Assembly: GCA_027485535.1 (NCBI GenBank)
Contig: JAIXQV010000060.1
Span: 1-6,677 of the forward strand
Length of the DNA stretch: 6,677 bases
Direction of reading: 5' to 3'
Origin: Oxalobacteraceae bacterium
Lineage (GTDB): Bacteria; Pseudomonadota; Gammaproteobacteria; Burkholderiales; Burkholderiaceae_D
Shown here piece after piece: positions 1-5,376 of this stretch; the stretch's first letter is position 1, and every line of letters starts with the position of its first letter. The position numbers and the translations under genes are program-made. The notes below the pieces were generated by a model. The model searched no databases. It was not told the origin of the DNA and was given only the letters and a program-made list of their open reading frames with translations.

Positions 1-389
1 TTACCCGAGATGACACGCACGGCGGCGTTGGCCATGGGTGTGTTCGGCAAGCCCTGACTGAAAGCGCCTTCGATATCAAGGCGGATCTCGCCAGCGGCCT
101 CTTTGGCGCACTCGAGCGCCGCGGCATCGGTGATGCGCAAGCCATGGTGGAAACGGGTCTGGACCTTACGCAGACCGAGTTGTTCTTCGACCTGCGGTCG
201 CGAGCCATGCACCAGCACGACCTTGATACCCAGCGCATGCATGAGCGACAGATCATGCGCCAGTACCGGCAACATGCCGGCCATGACTAATTCGCCCGGG
301 AAGGCCACCACGAACGTCTTACCACGGAATGCGTGGATATAGGGCGCGACCGAACGCAGCCAGGTGACGAACTGAGCATTGTTTTCCAT
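1..389 (-). CDS. argA: N-acetylglutamate synthase, N-terminal part (cut by window start)
   Basis: This enzyme acetylates glutamate with acetyl-CoA, the first step of arginine biosynthesis, in the cytoplasm. The reverse-strand translation begins MENNAQFVTWLRSVAPYIHA and gives 129 codons with no stop before the window edge. It lines up at equal spacing with E. coli ArgA as remembered: RGKTFVV near residue 24, then ALGIKVVLVHGSRPQ, then RITDAAALE, LDIEGAFS and NTPMANAAVRVISGN. This is the amino-acid-kinase-like domain that carries the arginine feedback site in the family. The C-terminal GNAT acetyltransferase domain would lie outside the window (family length about 440-450). An in-frame ATG at 398 would add MPA. 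I prefer 389 because 398 falls inside the shared -10 palindrome, but neither start has a Shine-Dalgarno sequence. The GGE motif of the E. coli protein reads PGE here. It is divergent from hrpA. Confidence 0.93.
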   Translation of the reverse strand, partial: MENNAQFVTWLRSVAPYIHAFRGKTFVVAFPGELVMAGMLPVLAHDLSLMHALGIKVVLVHGSRPQVEEQLGLRKVQTRFHHGLRITDAAALECAKEAAGEIRLDIEGAFSQGLPNTPMANAAVRVISG

Positions 390-390
390 A

Positions 391-412
391 GCGGGCATTA
401 TAATTCGCCCGC
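391..412. repeat. Inverted repeat GCGGGC/GCCCGC around the shared -10
   Basis: Perfect 6-bp arms at 391-396 and 407-412 enclose the 10-bp core ATTATAATTC. The dyad fills almost all of the space between the argA and hrpA start codons. It could be an operator half-site pair or just part of the symmetric promoter. It does not resemble the ArgR box (TNTGAATN4ATTCANA) known from enterobacteria. Confidence 0.6.
397..404. promoter_or_regulatory. Symmetric -10 element shared by argA and hrpA
   Basis: ATTATAAT is its own reverse complement, so a consensus TATAAT can be read at 399-404 on the plus strand and at 402-397 on the minus strand. Expected transcription starts, about 7 nt downstream, are near 411 for hrpA and near 390 for argA. 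No good -35 hexamer lies 16-18 bp upstream on either strand, and neither side has an extended -10 TG. Use as a promoter is therefore inferred from the perfect hexamer and the position between two divergent starts. Confidence 0.55.
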
Positions 413-413
413 C

Positions 414-3400
414 ATGTCAGCAGCCTTGCCCCCGAAAAAAACACGTAGCGCGCCACTCCCCAAACAGGCTCCGGTCAGGCACCCGCTTCCCGCTATTGAA
501 TTCCCTGAAGAGCTACCGGTCTCCGCCCGCCGCGAGGAGATCGCTGCGGCGCTTGCGTCAAACCAGGTGGTGATCGTCAGCGGCGAGACCGGTTCGGGAA
601 AAACCACCCAGTTACCAAAAATCTGCCTGTCAATCGGGCGCGGGGTGAGCGGGCTGATCGGGCATACTCAGCCGCGCCGTATCGCCGCCTCATCCACCGC
701 AAAACGTATTGCGCAGGAACTTGGCTCGCCACCCGGTCAGCACGTGGGCTACAAGGTGCGCTTCAATGACACGCTGTCCGAGGGAGCGTGGATCAAGCTG
801 ATGACCGACGGTATTTTGCTGGCCGAGACGCAGGGTGATCCGCTGCTGCGGCAGTACGACACCATCATTATTGATGAGGCGCACGAGCGCAGCCTGAATA
901 TCGATTTCCTGCTCGGTTATCTGAAGCAGCTGCTACCGAAGCGACCAGACCTGAAGCTGATCATCACCTCGGCAACGATCGATGCCGAGCGCTTTGCGCG
1001 TCATTTTGAAACGCCAACAAAAAAAGTACCCGTGATCGAGGTATCGGGCAGGCTGTATCCAGTCGAGGTACGTTACCGACCGGTCGAGACGGATGCCAAG
1101 CCCGGTAGCGCAGCGCCGTCCGCCGCCGCCAAAGCCAAAGAGCAGCGCGATTTGATGGATGCCATTGTTGATGCGGTTGATGAGCTCGCCCGCATCGGCC
1201 CCGGCGATATTCTGGTGTTCTTGCCCGGCGAGCGCGAGATTCGCGACGCCGCCGAGGCGCTGCGCAAGCACCACCCGCCGCAGGTGGAGATACTGCCGCT
1301 ATTTGCACGACTCTCAGCACAAGAGCAGGAGCGCGTGTTCAAGCCGACCAACGCACGACGCATTGTGCTGGCGACGAATGTGGCCGAGACCTCGCTGACG
1401 GTGCCCGGGATCCGTTATGTGGTGGACGCTGGCACTGCGCGTGTCAAACGCTATAGCTACCGTAATAAGGTCGAGCAGTTACAGGTCGAACCGGTTTCGC
1501 AATCGTCAGCGAAACAGCGCGCGGGGCGGTGCGGCCGAGTCGCAGCGGGTGTCTGCATACGCTTGTATGACGAGCAGGATTTTTTGCAGCGGCCGGCGTT
1601 CACTGAACCTGAGATTCTGCGCTCATCGCTCGCCGCGGTGATTCTGCGTATGAAGTCGCTACGATTGGGCGATGTCGAGCAGTTTCCTTTCATTGAGCCT
1701 CCACTCGGCCGTGCCATTGCTGATGGCTATCAGCTGCTACAAGAACTGGGTGCGGTGGATGAAGCCAAGCAGCTGACGGGTCTGGGTCAGCAGTTAGCCA
1801 AGCTGCCGCTCGATCCGCGTATTGGCCGCATGATTCTGGCGGGAAGGGATCATGAGTGTTTACGAGAGCTGCTGATTATTGCGTCGGCGCTATCGGTGCA
1901 AGACGCCCGCGATCGTCCACAAGAAGCGCAGGGCGCAGCAGATAGCGCGCATAAAAAATTTGAAGATGAAAAATCTGAGTTCCTCAGCTATCTCAAACTA
2001 TGGAACTGGTTCGAAGAGGCGATTGCCCATAAAAAATCCAATCGCCAGCTACAAGAGCATTGCCGTGCCAATTTTGTGTCTCAGTTACGCCTGCGTGAGT
2101 GGCGCGATGTGCACGCGCAGCTATTTACGCTAGTGCGGGAACAAGGCTGGCGTGTGAACGAATCACCGGCCACTTACGAGCAACTTCACCTCGCCTTGCT
2201 AACAGGCTTGCTCGGCAATATCGGCTTCAAGCAGGAAGACGAGCCGCATTATCTGGGTGCGCGTGGTATCAAGTTTCATCTGTGGCCGGGGTCGTCGCTA
2301 GGCAAGAAAGCCGGTCGCTGGATCATGGCAGCAGAATTAGTCGAAACCTCCCGTCTATTTGCACGTACGCTCGCGCAGATACAGCCGCAGTGGCTAGAGC
2401 GCGTCGGCGCGCACTTACTGAAAAAATCCTGGGGCGATCCGCGTTGGGAGAAGCGCAGCGGGCAGGTTTCGGCCTATGAGCGTGCCACGCTCTATGGCTT
2501 GGTGGTGTACAGCCAGCGTCGTATTGATTACGGCAAGATCAATCCAGAAGAGGCGCGCGAGATTTTTATTCGTAGCGCGCTAGTCGATGGCGATGTTGAG
2601 ACGCGCGCACCGTTCCTGGCGCATAACCAGCGGTTAATCCGTGAAATCGAAAATCTCGAGCATAAATCGCGGCGGCAGGATGTTCTGGTCGATGAAACAC
2701 TGATCGCTGCGTTTTACGATAATTTGATTCCGCAAGATATCTGCACTGCGGTCGGTTTCGAGCAGTGGCTAAAAAAAGCAAGTGCCAGCCAACCCAAGCT
2801 GCTACACCTCTCGCGTGATGATCTGATGCGCCATGAAGCAGCAGGAATCACCACCGATCTATTCCCCAAGCTGATGCGTCACGCTGGCGTTGAAATGGCG
2901 CTCACTTACCACTTCGAGCCAGGCTCGGTTCGAGACGGTGTGACAATGGCAGTGCCGCTCTATGCATTGAATCAGGTCTCCGCAGCGCGTAGCGAGTGGC
3001 TGGTGCCCGGCATGCTGAAAGAGAAGGTTCATCTGCTGCTGAAATCGCTACCGCAAAAACTACGCCGGCACTGTGTGCCGCTACCTGATTATGCAGCCGG
3101 CTTTTGTGACCGCATTCATGCGGCCAAAAAATTTTCGCAAGGCGCGCTACTCGATGCTGTGATCGCAGATGTGCGTGAACGAACCGGGATCATGACCCGA
3201 GTCGCGGACTTCAAGTTGGAGACACTGCCTGCGCATCATTTCATGAACTTCAAACTAATTGATGAGCATGGCCGTCAGCTGGATATGGGGCGCAACCTAG
3301 GCGCCCTACAAGCAGAGTATGGCTCACAAGCGCGTGAGGAGTTTCAGAAAATTGTCGAGCAGGCGAGCCCGGTGGCCGAGATCGATGACGATGCCGACCT

Positions 3401-4415
3401 TGGTCCATCGGCATCGCAATCAGTGGGGAAATCAGATGCTAATTCACTGGTCAATTCAGCAGCGAATTCGGTAGCAAGGTTGGCCACCCACACGTCACCG
3501 GCAGCGGGAGGCTTGAGAGTTCCGGCAGCGGCTCACGGTGGTACTGCTTCATCATCCGCAACGGGAGCAGCCTATCAACAGCTGACCACATGGTCATTCG
3601 GTGAATTACCCGAGTTACTGGAGATTCCCCAAGGCCGTCAGAAGCTGATTGGTTTTCCAGCGCTGGTCGATAAAGGTGCATATTGCGATATCGAAGTGTT
3701 TGATGATCCAGCAGAGGCGGCCACTATTCACCTGAAAGGCTTGCGTCGTCTGTTCGCTATTCAACTTAAAGAGCAGCTGAAGTACCTTGAAAAAAACATC
3801 CCCGGCTTGCAGCAGATGGGTATGCAGTTTGTCGGACTCGGTTCGCAAGAAGAATTGCGTGAGCAAATGATTCAGGCAGGTCTTGCGCGTGCCTGTCTGC
3901 AAGCGCCGCTGCCGAAAAATCAGGGTGAGTTCACGATCCGACGCGATGAAGGCAAGTCGCGATTGAACCTGCTGGTTAATGAAATCGCACGTCTCGTCGG
4001 ACAAGTTTTGGCTGATTATCACAGCCTGCCGAAGAAGCTACAGGGCATAAAGACGCATACGGCCGCCTATGCCGACATGAGCGCTCAGCTGCAAATGCTG
4101 GTGCATAAACGATTTGTCAGCGATACCGATCATACGCAGCTAGCGCATTTCCCGCGTTATCTGAAAGCGTTACAGGTACGCATCGACAAGCTACGCAGCG
4201 ACCCGGCGCGCGATACCCGTCTGATGGCAGACTGGCAGCAAGCAGCAGCGCCGTGGCAGCGTGCGCAGAAAGCAGGTCAGCGCGATGTCAAGATGGACGA
4301 GTACCGCTGGCTTCTGGAAGAGCTGAGGGTCTCACTCTTTGCGCAGGAGTTGCGTACTCCCATGCCCGTGTCAGTCAAGCGCTTGCAGAAAGTGTGGGAG
4401 ACCATGCAGCGTTGA
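414..4415 (+). CDS. hrpA: ATP-dependent RNA helicase HrpA (DEAH box)
   Basis: Cytoplasmic DEAH/RHA RNA helicase of 1,333 residues (E. coli HrpA about 1,300), implicated in E. coli in mRNA processing and in rescuing stalled or collided ribosomes. Visible motifs: Walker A GETGSGKT 57-64, QPRR 86-89, TDGILL 131-136, DEAH 154-157, SAT 186-188, FLPG 269-272, TNVAETSLT 321-329, QRAGRCGR 368-375. Next come the helicase-associated region (about 400-505), an OB-fold-like region (about 593-665) and the long HrpA-specific C-terminal region (DUF3418) from about 695 to the end, including TTWSFGELPE near 1058 and a WLLEELRVSLFAQEL-type end. The start at 414 is chosen because the upstream in-frame ATG at 333 would make the protein run antisense into argA. 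Compared with remembered E. coli HrpA, the N-terminus is about 40 residues shorter. An extra Ala/Ser-rich linker (about 994-1053) precedes the WSFG segment. No Shine-Dalgarno precedes the start. Confidence 0.96.
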   Translation: MSAALPPKKTRSAPLPKQAPVRHPLPAIEFPEELPVSARREEIAAALASNQVVIVSGETGSGKTTQLPKICLSIGRGVSGLIGHTQPRRIAASSTAKRIAQELGSPPGQHVGYKVRFNDTLSEGAWIKLMTDGILLAETQGDPLLRQYDTIIIDEAHERSLNIDFLLGYLKQLLPKRPDLKLIITSATIDAERFARHFETPTKKVPVIEVSGRLYPVEVRYRPVETDAKPGSAAPSAAAKAKEQRDLMDAIVDAVDELARIGPGDILVFLPGEREIRDAAEALRKHHPPQVEILPLFARLSAQEQERVFKPTNARRIVLATNVAETSLTVPGIRYVVDAGTARVKRYSYRNKVEQLQVEPVSQSSAKQRAGRCGRVAAGVCIRLYDEQDFLQRPAFTEPEILRSSLAAVILRMKSLRLGDVEQFPFIEPPLGRAIADGYQLLQELGAVDEAKQLTGLGQQLAKLPLDPRIGRMILAGRDHECLRELLIIASALSVQDARDRPQEAQGAADSAHKKFEDEKSEFLSYLKLWNWFEEAIAHKKSNRQLQEHCRANFVSQLRLREWRDVHAQLFTLVREQGWRVNESPATYEQLHLALLTGLLGNIGFKQEDEPHYLGARGIKFHLWPGSSLGKKAGRWIMAAELVETSRLFARTLAQIQPQWLERVGAHLLKKSWGDPRWEKRSGQVSAYERATLYGLVVYSQRRIDYGKINPEEAREIFIRSALVDGDVETRAPFLAHNQRLIREIENLEHKSRRQDVLVDETLIAAFYDNLIPQDICTAVGFEQWLKKASASQPKLLHLSRDDLMRHEAAGITTDLFPKLMRHAGVEMALTYHFEPGSVRDGVTMAVPLYALNQVSAARSEWLVPGMLKEKVHLLLKSLPQKLRRHCVPLPDYAAGFCDRIHAAKKFSQGALLDAVIADVRERTGIMTRVADFKLETLPAHHFMNFKLIDEHGRQLDMGRNLGALQAEYGSQAREEFQKIVEQASPVAEIDDDADLGPSASQSVGKSDANSLVNSAANSVARLATHTSPAAGGLRVPAAAHGGTASSSATGAAYQQLTTWSFGELPELLEIPQGRQKLIGFPALVDKGAYCDIEVFDDPAEAATIHLKGLRRLFAIQLKEQLKYLEKNIPGLQQMGMQFVGLGSQEELREQMIQAGLARACLQAPLPKNQGEFTIRRDEGKSRLNLLVNEIARLVGQVLADYHSLPKKLQGIKTHTAAYADMSAQLQMLVHKRFVSDTDHTQLAHFPRYLKALQVRIDKLRSDPARDTRLMADWQQAAAPWQRAQKAGQRDVKMDEYRWLLEELRVSLFAQELRTPMPVSVKRLQKVWETMQR
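3393..3572 (+). other. Low-complexity linker segment inside hrpA
   Basis: About 60 codons (residues 994-1053) rich in Ala, Ser, Gly and Thr, with almost no aromatic residues, lie between two conserved C-terminal blocks of HrpA. At 3441-3476 the DNA holds three 12-bp units each beginning AATTC, encoding NSLV, NSAA and NSVA. The segment is probably a disordered linker. Remembered E. coli HrpA has only a few residues at this place. Confidence 0.7.
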
Positions 4416-4505
4416 TGTGACGCGGTACGGGCCATAAGGGTTGAGCGACGGGGAATAATTTGAATTCGCGTAAAATCGTGGCAACTATTAAATGAGTCTA
4501 TCGCT
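4416..4505 (+). promoter_or_regulatory. hrpA-dcd gap with candidate dcd promoter
   Basis: This 90-bp gap turns AT-richer after 4451. TAAAAT at 4471-4476 is the best -10 candidate (start near 4483, 22-nt leader), but nothing close to TTGACA sits 16-18 bp upstream. TTGAGC at 4441-4446 is 24 bp away, too far. Ahead of the dcd ATG there is only a weak purine stretch (TGAG, 4493-4496). No terminator hairpin with a T-run follows hrpA, so read-through from hrpA into dcd is also possible. Confidence 0.3.
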
Positions 4506-5072
4506 ATGAGCATTAAATCCGATAAGTGGATCCGTCGCATGGCCGCAGAGCACGGCATGATCGAGCCCTTCGAGCCAGGCCAGGTGCGCGAGGCAAATGG
4601 CCAGCGCATTGTGTCGTACGGCACTTCGTCCTACGGTTACGATATTCGTTGTGCCAATGAGTTCAAGATTTTCACCAACATTAACAGCACCATCGTTGAT
4701 CCGAAAAATTTCGATGAAAATTCTTTCGTTGATTTGAAGAGCGATGTTTGCATTATTCCGCCCAATTCATTCGCGTTGGCGCGCACGATCGAATATTTTC
4801 GTATCCCGCGGAATGTATTAACGATCTGCCTCGGTAAATCGACTTATGCGCGCTGCGGCATCATCGTCAACGTGACGCCTTTCGAGCCAGAGTGGGAAGG
4901 CTACGTCACCCTCGAGTTTTCGAACACCACGCCTTTACCCGCCAAGATTTATGCCGGCGAGGGCTGTGCCCAGGTGCTGTTCTTCGAGAGCGATGAAGTG
5001 TGCGAGGTGTCGTATAAAGACAGAGGCGGTAAATATCAGGGGCAGCAAGGCGTTACGCTCCCCAAAGCTTAA
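4506..5072 (+). CDS. dcd: dCTP deaminase
   Basis: Deaminates dCTP to dUTP plus ammonia, supplying dUMP for thymidylate synthesis; members of the family are cytoplasmic trimers related to dUTPase. The product is 188 residues, a common length in Burkholderia and Pseudomonas (E. coli 193). Family features: SSYGYDIRC at 41-49, GKSTYAR at 110-116 (matching GRSSLAR in E. coli), [17 protein letters not shown] at 124-140 with E137 in the place of the catalytic Glu138 of E. coli, and a C-terminal KYQGQQGV segment at 176-183 that in the family closes over the active site. The dUTPase-only form is unlikely because the deaminase Glu and the GKSxxAR loop are kept. Bifunctional deaminase/dUTPase activity cannot be judged by eye. 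The ATG at 4506 matches the family N-terminus ([13 protein letters not shown]). The stop codon lies inside a terminator-like hairpin. Confidence 0.95.
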   Translation: MSIKSDKWIRRMAAEHGMIEPFEPGQVREANGQRIVSYGTSSYGYDIRCANEFKIFTNINSTIVDPKNFDENSFVDLKSDVCIIPPNSFALARTIEYFRIPRNVLTICLGKSTYARCGIIVNVTPFEPEWEGYVTLEFSNTTPLPAKIYAGEGCAQVLFFESDEVCEVSYKDRGGKYQGQQGVTLPKA

Positions 5073-5083
5073 CGCCGGTTTTT
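5049..5083 (+). terminator. Probable intrinsic terminator of dcd, overlapping its stop codon
   Basis: GGCGTTA (5049-5055) pairs with TAACGCC (5070-5076). Inside, after one C/T mismatch, GCT (5057-5059) pairs with AGC (5066-5068) around the loop CCCCAA. TTTTT follows at 5079-5083, two bases after the stem. The right arm begins with the dcd TAA stop, so the left arm and loop lie in the last dcd codons. The T-run is also the start of the left arm of the 18-bp inverted repeat that follows. Confidence 0.6.
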
Positions 5084-5165
5084 CAGGCCGCTAGCATCGT
5101 TGCCGCCGCCTCGCCGTACGTCCAGTACTGTCTTCGTAGGCGCGCCGTGCTAGCGGCCTGAAAAA
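5079..5165. repeat. Inverted repeat with perfect 18-bp arms
   Basis: TTTTTCAGGCCGCTAGCA at 5079-5096 is exactly reverse-complementary to 5148-5165, enclosing 51 bp. A G-T wobble (5078/5166) and a G-C pair (5077/5167) extend it. The T-run is on the left arm and the A-run on the right, the opposite of an intrinsic terminator for either strand. No target-site duplication flanks the arms. The enclosed DNA carries copy 1 of the core repeat. Confidence 0.85.
5102..5118 (+). repeat. Core repeat copy 1
   Basis: GCCGCCGCCTCGCCGTA, identical to copy 2 at 5213-5229. It lies in the interior of the 18-bp-arm inverted repeat. Similarity to the region after copy 2 continues to about 5167, with GCTAGCG at 5149-5155 as a second conserved block. 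Confidence 0.85.
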
Positions 5166-5179
5166 TCCAGCGCTTAGGG

Positions 5180-5204
5180 AACGTCAGCGCGTCAAATTGA
5201 CGTT
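5180..5204. repeat. Inverted repeat AACGTCA/TGACGTT
   Basis: AACGTCA (5180-5186) and TGACGTT (5198-5204) are perfect 7-bp arms around 11 bp. An overlapping alternative is CGTCAA (5190-5195) with TTGACG (5197-5202) around one base. It lies just upstream of core copy 2. Confidence 0.6.
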
Positions 5205-5212
5205 GCGTCGTC

Positions 5213-5229
5213 GCCGCCGCCTCGCCGTA
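5213..5229 (+). repeat. Core repeat copy 2
   Basis: Identical 17-mer to copy 1, 111 bp downstream of it. The shared block extends to about 5278 with roughly 70% identity by eye and one 1-bp indel, ending in GCTAGCG at 5261-5267 and a TAAATC-like tail. The core's GCCGCCGC (5213-5220) can pair with GCGGCGGC at 5245-5252, a different fold from copy 1. Confidence 0.85.
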
Positions 5230-5303
5230 GTTCCCGAACGGTCTGCGGCGGCCCCGCCTAGCTAGCGACCTTTAAATCGGACGTTTGCACATCTAGTTGA
5301 CAT

Positions 5304-5336
5304 GCGTAGCTGCCGCCTCCTCGCCGTCAGCTACGC
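5304..5336. repeat. Core repeat copy 3 in a 9-bp-stem hairpin
   Basis: GCGTAGCTG (5304-5312) and CAGCTACGC (5328-5336) are perfect arms around a 15-nt loop. The loop is nearly all of the third core copy, GCCGCCTCCTCGCCGT at 5312-5327, which differs from copies 1 and 2 at one base in 16. Sequence just upstream (TTGACATGCGTAGCT) resembles that before copy 2 (TTGACGTTGCGTCGTC). This unit is shorter than the other two and starts 99 bp after copy 2. Confidence 0.8.
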
Positions 5337-5365
5337 CTAGGCCCTAAGACATACTTGAAGCAAGT

Positions 5366-5370
5366 AGGAG
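5366..5370 (+). promoter_or_regulatory. Ribosome binding site of pcaI
   Basis: AGGAG lies 3 nt before the GTG at 5374 and 6 nt before the GTG at 5377. The longer spacing is the more usual one and favours the second GTG. Confidence 0.75.
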
Positions 5371-5376
5371 ATTGTG

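Larger units (their letters stand above)
5073..5376. other. Structured, repeat-rich gap between dcd and pcaI
   Basis: This 304-bp gap contains no convincing gene on either strand. It holds a terminator tail, three copies of a GCCGCC-rich core, several inverted repeats and six CTAG tetranucleotides, against six that I count in all the rest of the window. A perfect TTGACA is present at 5297-5302, but the -10 position 17 bp downstream reads CTCGCC, so no complete promoter for pcaI is evident. It may be a dispersed non-coding repeat cluster or may encode a small structured RNA; I cannot tell which. Confidence 0.7.

Noticed and set aside
103..342. Plus-strand open frame of 79 codons
   Set aside because: It is antisense to argA, whose minus-strand translation matches the family over its whole length.
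333..413. Longer HrpA start at the in-frame ATG at 333
   Set aside because: The added 27 residues lie antisense to argA coding sequence, have no family similarity, and would start upstream of the only good -10 box. 414 is preferred.
2099..2479. Plus-strand open frame of 126 codons overlapping hrpA in another frame
   Set aside because: Its composition (very rich in Arg and Ala) is typical of an off-frame shadow in GC-rich DNA, and hrpA is clearly the coding frame.
3615..4022. Minus-strand open frame of 135 codons inside hrpA
   Set aside because: It is antisense to strongly conserved HrpA C-terminal sequence and shows no recognisable domain or upstream signal.
4277..4624. Minus-strand open frame spanning the hrpA end and dcd start
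   Set aside because: It overlaps two well-supported genes on the other strand and has no family resemblance.
5079..5165. Intrinsic terminator formed by the 18-bp inverted repeat
   Set aside because: The T-run is on the 5' arm and the A-run on the 3' arm when read from either strand, and the loop is 51 nt. The hairpin at 5049-5076 fits a terminator much better.
5079..5165. Insertion sequence or classical MITE
   Set aside because: There is no transposase, the interior is only 51 bp, and no target-site duplication flanks the arms. Recorded as an inverted repeat with unknown origin.
5102..5327. CRISPR array
   Set aside because: There are only three copies, spaced 111 and 99 bp, and similarity extends beyond the core into the would-be spacers. 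No cas gene is nearby.
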